Positions 24,896 to 34,698 are shown, counted from the stretch's first letter. The stretch: DNA of 64,000 nucleotides from Polaromonas sp. (GCA_013297865.1 JAAFIP010000006.1:62001-126000); one strand, 5' to 3'. A program made the numbers and translations. Notes: generated by a model from the letters alone, not told the origin.

Positions 24896-26349
24896 TGACC
24901 ACACAACTCAATCCTGCGCAGTTACCGCCGTCGGGTCGGTGGGTGCTCGTCAGTCTTTCTCTGTCCATGCTGTTGTCCTCGCTGGGTACCAGCATCGCCA
25001 ACGTGGGCTTGCCTACGCTGGCTCAGGCGTTTCACGCAACTTTCCAGGAAGTCCAGTGGGTTGTTCTTGCGTATTTGCTCGCAATCACGACCCTGATTGT
25101 CAGTGTTGGCCGACTGGGCGACGTCATCGGCCGACGCAAGCTGATGTTAGCAGGAATAGTTCTTTTCAGCATCGCGTCTCTGCTGTGCGGTTTTGCCCCA
25201 AAGCTCTGGCACCTGATTGCTGCACGCGCGCTCCAGGGCTTGGGTGCAGCCATCATGATGGTTCTCACCATGGCGATGGTCGGTGACGCTGTTCCAAAGG
25301 CAAAGGTCGGCAGTGCCATGGGTCTGCTTGGGACGATGTCAGCGATTGGTACAGCGCTTGGGCCAACGCTCGGTGGTGTCTTGATCGCTGGATTTGGTTG
25401 GCCAGTGATCTTTTTTATCAATGTACCGCTGGGTATTCTGACGTTTCTTCTTGCGTACAAGTATCTGCCCCATGCTCGCAGCGAGCCCAAGTCAGGGCAG
25501 GTCAGCTTCGATGCGATGGGCACCCTCATGCTCATTTTGACTCTGGCCGCGTATGCACTTGCCATGACTATGGGGCGCGATAGCTTCAGTTTGATCAACC
25601 TGATTTTGTTGTTGACGGCTATCGTTGGCGCTGGTCTTTTTCTGCTCGTCGAGTCGAGAGCTGCATCACCCTTGATCCGATTGACTATCTTCCAAAACCC
25701 TGCATTGAGTGCTGGTTTCGCAATGAGTATTCTTGTCACAACTGTGGTGATGGCGACGCTGGTGGTCGGGCCCTTTTATCTTGCGGGCGCACTTTCACTG
25801 GACGCTGCCCGTGTCGGACTTGTCATGTCGTCTGGGCCCATTGTCGCTGCGTTGGCAGGCGCGCCCGCAGGGCGTCTGGTGGATAAGTTTGGCGCATTTC
25901 GCGTGAGTATCACAGGGCTTTTTGGGATGCTGATCGGCGCGACGACTATGCCGTTACTTCCTACTGGGTTTGGCATACCGGGATACATCGCTCCGCTGGT
26001 GTTTGTGACCGCTGGATATGCGCTGTTCCAGGCGGCAAATAACACCGCCGTTATGACCGGGAGCACAACAGTTGATCGAGGCGTCATATCAGGAGTACTC
26101 AACCTGTCGCGCAACCTTGGTCTTATAACAGGCGCGTCGTTGATGGGCGCGGTGTTTGCCTTCGGAGCAGACTCAGCCAATATTCTGACTGCGCATCCGG
26201 CGTCGGTGGTGGTCGGCATGCGGATCACTTTTGCTGTCGCGGCAAGCCTGATTTTTGTCGCACTCTCCATAGCCGCTGCAAGCCAGGCGCTTGTACAAAG
26301 CGCAACCTACCAAAACCGAGATAACGAAAATGCAAATACTTCCATATAA
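24895..26349 (+). CDS. MFS transporter, DHA2 (14-helix) family
   Basis: Proton-driven exporter of 484 residues with about 14 hydrophobic segments, matching the DHA2 drug-efflux group (EmrB/QacA-like). Motif A appears as GRLGDVIGRRKLM near residue 75. Motif C appears as GTALGPTLGGVLIAGFGW near 145-162. The stretch WPVIFFINVPLGILTFLL is a common DHA2 landmark. It begins inside the stop of the small membrane gene and ends overlapping the DUF2306 gene by 20 bases. No adaptor of the EmrA type is present, so it may act alone. Regulated probably by the divergent LysR. Confidence 0.9.
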   Translation: MTTQLNPAQLPPSGRWVLVSLSLSMLLSSLGTSIANVGLPTLAQAFHATFQEVQWVVLAYLLAITTLIVSVGRLGDVIGRRKLMLAGIVLFSIASLLCGFAPKLWHLIAARALQGLGAAIMMVLTMAMVGDAVPKAKVGSAMGLLGTMSAIGTALGPTLGGVLIAGFGWPVIFFINVPLGILTFLLAYKYLPHARSEPKSGQVSFDAMGTLMLILTLAAYALAMTMGRDSFSLINLILLLTAIVGAGLFLLVESRAASPLIRLTIFQNPALSAGFAMSILVTTVVMATLVVGPFYLAGALSLDAARVGLVMSSGPIVAALAGAPAGRLVDKFGAFRVSITGLFGMLIGATTMPLLPTGFGIPGYIAPLVFVTAGYALFQAANNTAVMTGSTTVDRGVISGVLNLSRNLGLITGASLMGAVFAFGADSANILTAHPASVVVGMRITFAVAASLIFVALSIAAASQALVQSATYQNRDNENANTSI

Positions 26350-27043
26350 ACACTTGGGAAAACCCGATTGGCTTATTCCAGTAGGGCTGTTGGTAATCAG
26401 TTTCATACCTATAGTTGCGGGGGCCTTGCGGGTGAGTCAGCTTGCGGCTGGCACAGAAGTTACTGCAGAAGATGTCCGAATTTCCTCGGCACCCATCCCC
26501 GTGGTGCTGCATATCATTGGTGCTAGCTTGTTCTCTCTGTTGGGGGCATTTCAGTTTTCCACTGCCTTGCGTGAGCGTAGTCCTCAGTGGCACAGAGTAT
26601 CGGGCCGGGTAGCGGCCGCAAGCGGTGTGGTGGCGGCTCTTACTGGAATCTGGATGACTTTGATGTTTCCCATCCCTGCTGCATTGCAGGGCGACTTACT
26701 GTTTGCCGTGCGTCTGTTGGTCGGAACCGCCATGCTGCTGGCAATTGCAATGGCAGTTGCTGCTGCAATGAATCGCGATATTGCCACGCATCGCGCCTGG
26801 ATGATCAGGGCCTATGCCCTGGGGCAGGGCGCTGGCATGCAGGTGGTCGTGCTTTTGCCATGGATGATGATGGTGGGCGCACCCAGCGCATGGCAACGGG
26901 ACGTATTGATGACCTTGGCGTGGTTGATCAATCTGGCCGTCGCCGAGACGATCATCAAAACGCGTCCAATGGGAGTCTTCCATTTTTACAAAAAAGTTAT
27001 GAATAGAATTACCATTACTGTCTTGCGAGGAAAAAACTCTTGA
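26330..27043 (+). CDS. DUF2306 domain-containing membrane protein
   Basis: Integral membrane protein of 237 residues with about six hydrophobic segments and conserved polar positions. His residues lie in VVLHIIGASLFSLLGAFQF and in QWHRVSGRVAAASGVVAALT, and ATHRAWMIRAYALGQGAG is typical of DUF2306. Those His residues suggest heme or metal binding, but the function is not established. The start ATG at 26330 lies within the end of the MFS gene, with AACGAAA upstream. It is the last gene of the small-membrane-MFS operon. A His-rich DUF2306 protein with an exporter may point to a redox-linked stress response, which is inference. Confidence 0.8.
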   Translation: MQILPYKHLGKPDWLIPVGLLVISFIPIVAGALRVSQLAAGTEVTAEDVRISSAPIPVVLHIIGASLFSLLGAFQFSTALRERSPQWHRVSGRVAAASGVVAALTGIWMTLMFPIPAALQGDLLFAVRLLVGTAMLLAIAMAVAAAMNRDIATHRAWMIRAYALGQGAGMQVVVLLPWMMMVGAPSAWQRDVLMTLAWLINLAVAETIIKTRPMGVFHFYKKVMNRITITVLRGKNS

Positions 27044-27174
27044 GTCAACCGTCGACCATTACGCTATTAATGCAAACACAGGGTTAACTGATTCGCAGAA
27101 GTCCTGACTCAATTTCACCGCAGCACAAAAAACTGTGAACACCGGATCAACTCAGAACTTGTCAAAGCAAAGAG

Positions 27175-27555
27175 TTATTTCATCGAGTTCAGACCAAACA
27201 TATTGCCCTCCGTGTCTTGACACAGCGTTACCCAGCCGAAGTCGCCGATAGGGAACTTGGGCCTGATGATTTTGCCTCCGGCGCCCACCACCCGAGATTC
27301 TTCCACCGAGCAGTTTTCTACGCTGAAGTACACCATAGTGCCGCCCATTCCGGGGCGGGCGTGTTCTGACTTGACCAAGGCACCTGATGCGCCGTAGGCG
27401 TTCATGTCGCCTGGAAAACTCATCATTTGCGTTTCCCCCGTTGGGTCGCCAATTTTTCCAAGCTTGTGCTTGAGTACGCCTTCGTAGAACGCGACGGCGC
27501 GGGCCATGTCGGTCACATAGATATCAAACCATCCAATCGCATTGGGTTTTGCCAT
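27175..27555 (-). CDS. VOC family protein (glyoxalase/bleomycin-resistance fold)
   Basis: Single-domain protein of 126 residues. The N-terminal beta-alpha-beta module has WFDIYVTDMARAVAFYEGVL. The second has MVYFSVENCSVEESRVVGAG and ends TEGNMFGLNSM. The first metal ligand position of typical VOC enzymes is Trp/Asp rather than His, so catalytic metal binding is doubtful. It lies 66 bases downstream of an AraC gene on the same strand and may be in its operon. Many such proteins act as binding or epimerase-like proteins. Function unassigned. Confidence 0.85.
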   Translation of the reverse strand: MAKPNAIGWFDIYVTDMARAVAFYEGVLKHKLGKIGDPTGETQMMSFPGDMNAYGASGALVKSEHARPGMGGTMVYFSVENCSVEESRVVGAGGKIIRPKFPIGDFGWVTLCQDTEGNMFGLNSMK

Positions 27556-27621
27556 GTCATGCTCCTTGTTTCAATGGGAGCTTGCAGTGTAGGCAGGGGT
27601 GGAGTGGGTGTATTGTATAAA

Positions 27622-28362
27622 TCAGACATCAAACTTGTCGGCGTATTTTGCGGGCGTGTAGCCAGCGATTTTGCGGAACGAGTGGATGAAGTGTGATTGG
27701 TCGGCGTACAAGTCCAGAAAATGCTGCTTGAATGACTGCTGCAAACGCAAGACTTTGAGCAGATCGTGCGGTGTAAATCCGGTGGTCTGTTGAAGTGTGC
27801 GTTGCAATTGACGAGGCGACAGGCCTGCTACTGCAGCCATATCGCTTACGGTGCGAATGCTGTCCAGATTCGCCAGTATTTTTTCCGTGACAAGATTGCT
27901 TACTACCAGCTCTTCGTCAATAAACCACTGCACCAGTTTTGCCAAGACGGGCTGTTTGGCGGCAAAGTCCAAGCCGCTGAGCTCATTGCTTTTTTTGACC
28001 AATGGTAGTCGTCCGGCATAAGCTGTGCCTACAAAGTGATCCACGATCTCCTCACGGTTGCCTTGCCAGACGCCGGGCAATAACTGTATGCCGACGTAGT
28101 GAAAAGTTTTGCCAAGATTGAGCACTTCGAACGTGGTGCGCAGCGCCGTAACCCCTGCAATATTCGTATCTACCTGGTTGAACAGGATGTTCACGCAGGC
28201 ATCGGGCAGGGCATGGAGCAAAAAATCGTCTGTCAGCACGCGTTCGGTTTTGAGCTCCCAAAAGCAATCCACCCAGCCGGACAAATGGCCCGGGGGCTTC
28301 GCTTCCGTATACCGGACAGATCGTGCCGTTTTCTCTATGCCATCCTGAATGGGGCTGTACAT
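27622..28362 (-). CDS. AraC family transcriptional regulator
   Basis: Regulator of 246 residues. The N-terminal 140 residues match the DUF6597-like sensor type found with AraC domains (PPGHLSGWVDCFWELKTERV then HALPDACVNILFN). The C-terminal domain has a clear first helix-turn-helix (SDMAAVAGLSPRQLQRTLQQ) and a second with SHFIHSFRKIAGYTPAKYAD. The start ATG has only a modest ribosome site. It is followed on the same strand by the VOC gene and faces away from the plus-strand DUF2306 gene. Confidence 0.85.
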   Translation of the reverse strand: MYSPIQDGIEKTARSVRYTEAKPPGHLSGWVDCFWELKTERVLTDDFLLHALPDACVNILFNQVDTNIAGVTALRTTFEVLNLGKTFHYVGIQLLPGVWQGNREEIVDHFVGTAYAGRLPLVKKSNELSGLDFAAKQPVLAKLVQWFIDEELVVSNLVTEKILANLDSIRTVSDMAAVAGLSPRQLQRTLQQTTGFTPHDLLKVLRLQQSFKQHFLDLYADQSHFIHSFRKIAGYTPAKYADKFDV

Positions 28363-28567
28363 GTCTTGTCTTGAAGGTGACGATATAGCGATTCTTCAGG
28401 ATACATCGTCATTTTTCAATCTGGTTCACCACCGTTCTATAGTATCCCAACCCACTGTTTGTTGGAAAACCGGTGGGTGTAGGGGCGAGAACGGGCGCTT
28501 ATGCGCTGCTGTAAATATCGTTATGACAGCTTTTTTCTAGCTAAATCGCAGTTACCCTATGTAAGCG

Positions 28568-29707
28568 CTAAGTTGCGTCTCCAGGTGCACCAATCACATA
28601 GAGGCCACCGCCTGGGTTAGGCTCATCTGTCAGCACATAAAGCCGCCCATCCGGACCTTGCACCACATCACGGAAGCGTGAGAAGCCACTAAAGAGTTTT
28701 TCCTCAAGCGCGACTTTGCTGTTGGCGAATGTCAAGCGGGCCAGGGTTCCTCTGAGAGAGCCGACAAACAGGCTTCCTTTCCAATTCGGATACTTGGGTC
28801 CGGTATAGAACGCCATGCCAGATGGAGCGACGGTCTCTTGCCAGTAGTAAACCGGCTGTTCCATGCCTGCTTTTGACGTACCCTCACCGACCTTTCCACC
28901 AGAATACTCCGTGCCATAGCTAATGACAGGCCAGCCATAGTTCTTTCCGGCTTCTGGCATGTTGATTTCATCGCCGCCGCGTGGGCCATGGTCTGCGACC
29001 CAGAGCTGGCCGGTTTCTGGATGCAGCGCTGCACCTTGCACATTGCGGTGCCCAAGAGACCAGACCTCGGGTGCCCAGCCTGGCAATTTTGGATTACCGG
29101 GCGCGGCAGTGCCTTCACGGGTGATGCGGATGATCTTGCCGATGTAAGTTTCGGGTTTTTGAACCTCGCCCTTCAGGCCGCGATCCTGCCAACTTTGCCT
29201 ATCGCCTGTGGTGACAAACAGATGGTTGCTGCGATCAAACACGATACGTGAGCCGTAGTGGCTGTTTTCCTGGCCAACCACGTTCTGCCGAAAAATGATC
29301 CTTCCATTTTCCAAGGCCGTTTGTGCCTCATTCAGTCGAGCGCGGAATACAGATGTCACCGTACCGCCCCCGCGTGTTTCGGTAAACGCCATGAAGACAA
29401 GGCGGTTCGTGCGAAATTCAGGATCGATAGCGATGCCTAGCAATCCGCCTTCACCATTGTTGACTGATTCGGGCGTGCCTGAAATGGGTGGCAACAGTCT
29501 CTTGTCGTTGATGATCACTCTGCGCAAGCGGCCAGAACGTTCGGTGACCAGAGCGCTGCCGTCAGGCGGAAAAGCAAGCCCCCAGGGATGATCTAGGCCT
29601 TTGGTAATCGTGACAAGCGCGGGCGCTGGTTGTGCGCTAACCCAGATGGGAGTAACGGCGCAAGCGCTTGTGGACAGGAGAAGGGTACGGCGGTTGATGG
29701 AAGCCAT
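28568..29707 (-). CDS. PQQ-dependent aldose sugar dehydrogenase (YliI-like)
   Basis: Periplasmic soluble quinoprotein of 379 residues, matching the E. coli YliI (Asd) family, a six-bladed propeller that oxidises aldose sugars with PQQ. The N terminus INRRTLLLSTSACAVTPIWV has a twin-Arg-like signal with cut near VSA. Propeller landmarks are LDHPWGLAFPPDGSALVTER, GEGGLLGIAIDPEF, SHYGSRIVFD, WSLGHRNVQGAALHP, WVADHGPRGGDEIN and RDVVQGPDGRLYVLTD. The start is 12 bases from the molybdoenzyme gene stop, so it belongs to that operon. PQQ synthesis genes are not in the window. Electron transfer would go to the quinone pool or a cytochrome. Confidence 0.9.
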   Translation of the reverse strand: MASINRRTLLLSTSACAVTPIWVSAQPAPALVTITKGLDHPWGLAFPPDGSALVTERSGRLRRVIINDKRLLPPISGTPESVNNGEGGLLGIAIDPEFRTNRLVFMAFTETRGGGTVTSVFRARLNEAQTALENGRIIFRQNVVGQENSHYGSRIVFDRSNHLFVTTGDRQSWQDRGLKGEVQKPETYIGKIIRITREGTAAPGNPKLPGWAPEVWSLGHRNVQGAALHPETGQLWVADHGPRGGDEINMPEAGKNYGWPVISYGTEYSGGKVGEGTSKAGMEQPVYYWQETVAPSGMAFYTGPKYPNWKGSLFVGSLRGTLARLTFANSKVALEEKLFSGFSRFRDVVQGPDGRLYVLTDEPNPGGGLYVIGAPGDAT

Positions 29708-29719
29708 AGCGCTGGGATG

Positions 29720-31918
29720 CTAGGCCATTTTGAAAGGCAGCTCGCGCAAGCGCTTGCCGCTGATCGACGCGATGGCGTTAGACATGGCTGGTGCAACCGC
29801 TGGTATGCCAACTTCTCCAATTCCTCCGGGCGCGTTGTCTGTGGGCAAGACTTTCACGTTGACCCGAGGCGTTTCGTTAGCTCGTATCACCTGGTAGTCA
29901 TGGAAATTGCTTTGCTGAAATTCACCATTCACCACGGTGAGCTTCTCTTTGAGTGCAGCAGACACGCCCCACACAGCGCTGCCTTCAATCTGGCGGGCAA
30001 TGTTGCCAGGCTGCAGTGCGACGCCGCAATCCACGGCGCTCCAAATTTCATGCACGGTGATGCTGCCTGCATTGACGGAAACATCAACGATCATGGCGCA
30101 GTGTGAATTCCAAACGTCAGAGTAGGCCAATCCGAGCGCGCGGTTGCCCTTGGCTTTGCCGCCATCCCACTTGGCCATCTTGGCTACTTCGCGGAGCACG
30201 GCTTGCGCGCGTGGCTGCTTGGCCAGCAGGTCGAGGCGATACTGAAGCGGATCTTTGTTGGCGTTGCGTGCCAGTTCATCGATCACGGATTCAATGGCGA
30301 ATTTGGTATAGCCGGCACCTACACCGCGCCAGAAGCCAACATCCACGCCGCGCTGCTCGCGCAGGTATTGCGCGAGGTGATTGTTAACGCCATACTTGGT
30401 TTCAAAGCCTTCACACACTGGCTCATCTTTGCCGCCGCCACCCTCAAACGCAGGAGGCAGGAAGCGGGCAAAGATAGATTCGCCCACCATTTTGTGTTTC
30501 AAAGCAATGAGATTGCCTTGGCTGTCAACCCCCGCAGAAATTTGCTGCGCGATCATTGGACGCACCTTGTCTCCCGCCACGTCGTCTTCACGGCTCCACA
30601 CGGCCTGCACGGGTGTGCCAGGCATGGCTTTGGCAATCAGTACTGCGTCGAGAACAAAATCAACCTCGATGCGCCGACCGAAAGCGCCACCCATCAGTGG
30701 TATGTTGACAGTGATGTCCTCAGGTTTGAAACCAGCAAGCGGCGAGCTGGATGCACCAATAACGGTGGTGGCCGCCTGAGATGGCGCCCACACTTCAAGT
30801 TTGCCGTTCTGCACCCATGCCGTTGCGTTCATAGGTTCCAAACACATATGCGCCACATGCTCGGTGGTAAATGTGGCTTCGATGCGCTTGGCAGCAGATT
30901 TCAGAGTGTTTTCAGTGTCACCACTCGATCCCATCGCAACGCCAGTATCCGCTGCATTTTTCGCCCGCGCGACGAACTCAACCATCGCTTTATCCGAAGA
31001 GTAGCTGCGCGCTTTCGAAGTGTTTGTCCACGTTACTTTCAGCGCGCGTTTGGCCTGAATGACAGTCCAAGTATTGTCCGCCACAACGGCAACGCCATAA
31101 GGTAAGCGTACGACATTTCGCACGCCCTTCATGGCTTTGGCCGCTGTGTCATCAACTGACACGGGTGTTTCACCTTGCACAGGCGCACGCAAAACAGATG
31201 CGTAAAGCATACCAGGCAGGCGCTGATCAATGCCATATTTGGCTTGCCCTGTCACCTTGTCGAAACCATCGACGCGCGGCAGATCTTTGCCAATCAAGCG
31301 GAAGTTGGCAGGTTTTTTAAGCTGCGATTTATCAATCACGGGCATCGTCGCTGGCGCTGTGGCAAACGCTGCAATCTCGCCGTAGGAGAGCCGCCTGCCG
31401 CTCGCTGCGTGGACACAGGCATGAGGAACAGTGCTCACCTGAGCCGCAGGCACACCCCATTTTGAGGCGGCATTGGCGATCAACACCGCGCGCGCTTGTG
31501 CCCCCGCCATTCGCATTGGCTCCCAATAGCCTTGCGTGGTACGCGATGCGCCGGTGATCATGGCTCCGCCAAACATGGGGTTGCCTAAATCTTTGGCGTT
31601 GCCTGCCGCTTGCACCACCGCAGACACTACCTTGCACTTCGCCCAATCTAAATCCATCTCTTCTGCAATGATGAGCGGCACAGATGTCATGACACCTTGG
31701 CCATACTCAGACACGGGAGAGGTCAGGGTGACGATGCCATCTGAGCCAATGCTCATCCATAAGCTTGGTGAAAAGTTCGCCGCCGGCTGATTAGGCTTGG
31801 CCTGACTAGCCGCGGAGCCAGCAAAGGTGATTGAAACAGAAAACGCGCCAGCACCCACTAAGAAACTGCGGCGAGATTCACTCTGGGGAAGTTGATTCAT
31901 GTTCATCTTGGGCCTCAT
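29720..31918 (-). CDS. Xanthine dehydrogenase-family molybdopterin subunit (isoquinoline 1-oxidoreductase beta type)
   Basis: Large subunit of 732 residues of a periplasmic molybdenum hydroxylase. [20 protein letters not shown] is a twin-arginine signal with cleavage near SAAS. The molybdopterin domains contain [33 protein letters not shown] and the active-site Glu motif [16 protein letters not shown] near the C terminus. Its start overlaps the 2Fe-2S subunit stop (ATGA). Family members oxidise aldehydes or N-heterocycles and pass electrons to a membrane cytochrome c. No cytochrome gene is present in the operon. The FAD subunit is absent, as expected for this branch. Confidence 0.92.
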   Translation of the reverse strand: MRPKMNMNQLPQSESRRSFLVGAGAFSVSITFAGSAASQAKPNQPAANFSPSLWMSIGSDGIVTLTSPVSEYGQGVMTSVPLIIAEEMDLDWAKCKVVSAVVQAAGNAKDLGNPMFGGAMITGASRTTQGYWEPMRMAGAQARAVLIANAASKWGVPAAQVSTVPHACVHAASGRRLSYGEIAAFATAPATMPVIDKSQLKKPANFRLIGKDLPRVDGFDKVTGQAKYGIDQRLPGMLYASVLRAPVQGETPVSVDDTAAKAMKGVRNVVRLPYGVAVVADNTWTVIQAKRALKVTWTNTSKARSYSSDKAMVEFVARAKNAADTGVAMGSSGDTENTLKSAAKRIEATFTTEHVAHMCLEPMNATAWVQNGKLEVWAPSQAATTVIGASSSPLAGFKPEDITVNIPLMGGAFGRRIEVDFVLDAVLIAKAMPGTPVQAVWSREDDVAGDKVRPMIAQQISAGVDSQGNLIALKHKMVGESIFARFLPPAFEGGGGKDEPVCEGFETKYGVNNHLAQYLREQRGVDVGFWRGVGAGYTKFAIESVIDELARNANKDPLQYRLDLLAKQPRAQAVLREVAKMAKWDGGKAKGNRALGLAYSDVWNSHCAMIVDVSVNAGSITVHEIWSAVDCGVALQPGNIARQIEGSAVWGVSAALKEKLTVVNGEFQQSNFHDYQVIRANETPRVNVKVLPTDNAPGGIGEVGIPAVAPAMSNAIASISGKRLRELPFKMA

Positions 31919-32373
31919 GCGGTTTTTGCTGCACGCTCAACGGCGGCAATGATCTGGTTATACGTTCCACAGCGGCAAATATTGCCTGCCATGTGCTCCA
32001 CGATTTGCGCACGCGAAGGCGACTTGTTCTTCGCCAAGAGCGCAGCTGCTTGCATGATCTGCCCGCTTTGGCAATAGCCACACTGCGGCGCTTGCTCAAT
32101 GATCCAGGCTTTCTGCAGAGGGTGGTCGCCCTTGGCTGACAGTCCTTCAATCGTTGTAACTTTTTTGCCGGCGACGGATGAGACCGGCGTAACGCAAGAG
32201 CGCACAGGCTCGCCATCCACATGCACCGTGCACGCGCCGCACTGCGCCAGGCCGCAGCCAAATTTAGTGCCCATCATGTTGAGCTCATCGCGCAATGCCC
32301 AAAGAAGGGGCATATCGGGTTCGGCGTTGAGAGAAACGGGTTTGCCGTTCACAGTCAGATTGATCAAGATCAT
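31915..32373 (-). CDS. (2Fe-2S)-binding subunit of molybdenum hydroxylase
   Basis: Small subunit of 152 residues carrying two 2Fe-2S clusters that relay electrons from the molybdenum site. The plant-type ferredoxin motif is [20 protein letters not shown] then SC. The C-terminal helical cluster is [17 protein letters not shown] and [11 protein letters not shown]. It has no own signal and would be co-exported with the twin-Arg large subunit. It is the first gene of a three-gene minus-strand operon with the large subunit and the PQQ dehydrogenase. The 255 bases upstream to the AraC gene's 3' end are AT-rich with no other gene. Confidence 0.94.
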   Translation of the reverse strand: MILINLTVNGKPVSLNAEPDMPLLWALRDELNMMGTKFGCGLAQCGACTVHVDGEPVRSCVTPVSSVAGKKVTTIEGLSAKGDHPLQKAWIIEQAPQCGYCQSGQIMQAAALLAKNKSPSRAQIVEHMAGNICRCGTYNQIIAAVERAAKTA

Positions 32374-32628
32374 TCTCCATTCATGAGGTAAATGCAGGTT
32401 GAAATTTATTCAACCGCATCAATTGCTAGGACAGGTTTTGACTTGCTATTTTTTTATTTGGAAATGCAGCAATGGGTCATCATGCTTTAGCGTGGAGCAG
32501 TATGTCTTGCCAATTCCTCTAGATGACGTGCTCAATTCTGTCTATTGCAGCAGCAGTGCGACGCTTGTTTCTCAGCGCACTATGTTGGCGCGATTCTCCA
32601 CGGTAGACCTGCTGCGAATCAACGTGCG

Positions 32629-33495
32629 TCAGTATCTTGCAGCATCTGAGCTGGGCGCAAGACCGTATCTGCGGCTGTAGTCACGGCTGAAATGGGCAGG
32701 GCTTTCGTAACCAACTGTGAATGCTGTATCAGATACCGTATTGCCCATGTGCGTCAACAAGACTTTGGCCTGAATGAGACGAAGATCTTTTTGAAACTGA
32801 AGTGGCGTGGTGCCCGTCACGTCCTTAAAGTGTTTATGAAAAGATGATTCGCTCATGGCTGCGATTTTCGCCAGCTCTGGTACCCTGAGCGCGGAGCGAT
32901 ACTCGGATCTCAATTGCCCAACAGCCTTCGCGATCCGACTGGCGTAGCTGTCTGCGATAAGAAGGTTTCGCAGGTTTTGCCCAATGGATGAGAGCAAAAG
33001 ACGGTAGTGGATTTCTCGCAAGATCGAGGGCCCGAGCACCTTTGCGTCGAGCGGGTTGTCCATCAATTCGATGTATCGCAGAAACGGTGCAAGCCAAGTT
33101 GCTTCCGCAGGTGCCACAGACAGGGAGCGAACCTGCGCATCGGGTGGCGGTAAATCGGACACTTGCTCGTAGAGGCTGCGAATCAGTTGCACATCCAAAA
33201 ATAAAACGAAGGAGAGATAGGGTTCATTCGCGCTGGCCTGCGTGATGCGCGAGACCACAGGGAGAGCTTGGCTGACGACTAGAGCCTTTGCGGGGTCAAG
33301 CCTGACACTTTGATCGCCTGCAGTCGCCGTTTTGCTGCCTTGAAGAATCAAGCACAAAGCAGGTTCGTAGACCGAAGCCTCTATGTCGCCCGGAGCGTAT
33401 TCACGGTAAGCAGATAGCCGATCAATCCGTTGGTTGCTGCGACTCTCATCAGCGAGGTATCGGATCGCCAGCTGTGTCATGTGCGAAAGGTCCAT
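32629..33495 (-). CDS. AraC family transcriptional regulator (AraC_N type)
   Basis: Regulator of 288 residues. The N-terminal AraC_N sensor carries YEPALCLILQGSKTATAGDQ near residue 45. The C-terminal double helix-turn-helix holds VPELAKIAAMSESSFHKHFK and, after TPLQFQKDLRLIQAKVLL, SDTAFTVGYESPAHFSRDYS. The start at 33495 is chosen because AAGGAGAAACGC directly precedes the ATG; a longer frame from 33633 has no family match. It lies divergent from the SDR gene at 33663 and next to the molybdoenzyme operon, either of which it could control. Confidence 0.92.
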   Translation of the reverse strand: MDLSHMTQLAIRYLADESRSNQRIDRLSAYREYAPGDIEASVYEPALCLILQGSKTATAGDQSVRLDPAKALVVSQALPVVSRITQASANEPYLSFVLFLDVQLIRSLYEQVSDLPPPDAQVRSLSVAPAEATWLAPFLRYIELMDNPLDAKVLGPSILREIHYRLLLSSIGQNLRNLLIADSYASRIAKAVGQLRSEYRSALRVPELAKIAAMSESSFHKHFKDVTGTTPLQFQKDLRLIQAKVLLTHMGNTVSDTAFTVGYESPAHFSRDYSRRYGLAPSSDAARY

Positions 33496-33662
33496 GCGTT
33501 TCTCCTTGTAATTTAATGCTAGCAGGGTATGCAAATCCGTGCATCTAAAAATGCCAAAAATCAGAGGAATTGGCATAAGCTGCGGAGAATGTGGCGCGTG
33601 TGAATGGGCTCGCTTAGCTACTATGCTGTTCATTCTTCACCATTTAAAACAGCGAGCCTGCC

Positions 33663-34571
33663 ATGTCCTCTATCCAGTCACAGTTCCTTGACCTGGCCGT
33701 CCACCACGCTAAATACGGGGCCATTGACCCGACATCAGAGCTGAAAGACAGCGCGAAAGATAAGGTCATCTTCATCTCTGGAGCATCACGTGGCATCGGT
33801 CAAGCCACAGCAGTGGCTTTTGCACAAGCGGGTGCCAAAGCGGTCTATTTAACGGCGAGGTCAGAAGCTGCTCTCCAAGAGACGCGAGCTTTGGTCAACA
33901 AAGCCAATCCGAAGACGATGTGTAGCATGTCGACCTGCGATGTGACGAATGCGCAGCAGGTCGAGACGGCGGTGGCGCAATGCGTGTCGCAATTTGGTGG
34001 CATCGACGTGGCAGATGCCAACGCCGGTTTTCTCGGTCCATGGACAAAGATCGGCGAATCCGATCCGCAGAGCTGGTGGCACAACTGGGAAGTGAATGTG
34101 CGGGGTGCTTATCACGTGGCTCGCTTTACGCTACCCCATTTGATCCAATCGGCCAAGAAACGCGAAGGCGAAGGCAGGAGCGGCGGCCATCTGATCTTGC
34201 TGTCATCGATTGGCGCGCAGCTGCTGATGCCAGGCGCCTCGGATTATCAAACCTCGAAACATGCTCTCAACCGCCTTTGTGAGTTTGTCCAGGTTGATCA
34301 TGGAGACGACGGCATCAAGTGCTTTGCCCTGCATCCTGGTGGCGTTTCCACCGAACTCGGCTTGAACATGCCACAGGCCATGCACGCCTACCTCGTCGAC
34401 AACCCAGATTTGCCCGCCAGCTTCGCCGTCTGGCTCTGCTCCGGCAAGGCAGACTGGGCCAAGGGACGCTATCTCAGCGCTAACTGGAATGTCGAGGAAC
34501 TGCTGTCGATGAAGGACGAGATTCTGCAGAACGATTTGCTGGTGAACCGACTGCGCGCAAAAACATCGTAA
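33663..34571 (+). CDS. SDR family oxidoreductase
   Basis: Short-chain dehydrogenase of 302 residues. The Rossmann motif VIFISGASRGIGQATAVAFA is near residue 38, NAG is in VADANAGFLGPW, Ser is in ILLSSIGAQL and the catalytic pair is YQTSKHALNRL. The N-terminal extension (LAVHHAKYGAIDP) and C-terminal region after SAN resemble fungal-type SDRs annotated with unknown substrate. It is transcribed divergently from the AraC gene 167 bases away, which probably controls it. A short hairpin follows the stop. Confidence 0.88.
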   Translation: MSSIQSQFLDLAVHHAKYGAIDPTSELKDSAKDKVIFISGASRGIGQATAVAFAQAGAKAVYLTARSEAALQETRALVNKANPKTMCSMSTCDVTNAQQVETAVAQCVSQFGGIDVADANAGFLGPWTKIGESDPQSWWHNWEVNVRGAYHVARFTLPHLIQSAKKREGEGRSGGHLILLSSIGAQLLMPGASDYQTSKHALNRLCEFVQVDHGDDGIKCFALHPGGVSTELGLNMPQAMHAYLVDNPDLPASFAVWLCSGKADWAKGRYLSANWNVEELLSMKDEILQNDLLVNRLRAKTS

Positions 34572-34580
34572 GTTGGTTAT

Positions 34581-34602
34581 AAATGGGATAAATACCCATT
34601 TT
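34581..34602 (+). terminator. Weak terminator after SDR gene
   Basis: AAATGGG pairs with CCCATTT around ATAAATA, followed by TG. The stem is short but AT-tailed and directly 3' of the stop. Confidence 0.5.
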
Positions 34603-34651
34603 GTAGAAACCCTAAAAGGATCAACTGCTTGTTGGCAATCAAGTAAATAAC

Positions 34652-34690
34652 TTGGTTGAAATGGTCTAAATACTGTATATTTAATCAGTA
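34652..34690 (+). promoter_or_regulatory. LexA (SOS) box overlapping the polymerase promoter
   Basis: TACTGTATATTTAATCAGTA at 34671-34690 fits the gammaproteobacterial-type LexA consensus, CTG-N10-CAG with an AT-rich centre. Possible boxes TTGGTT (34652) and TATATT (34676) are 18 bases apart, so the -10 lies inside the box and LexA would block the polymerase. Only 8 bases separate the box from the ATG at 34699, leaving an almost leaderless transcript. Confidence 0.8.
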
Positions 34691-34698
34691 TTTAAGCC

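Noticed and set aside
28512-28532. Possible second LexA site with CTG and CAG half-sites
   Set aside because: The spacing between half-sites is about 15, not 10 bases, and no SOS gene follows.
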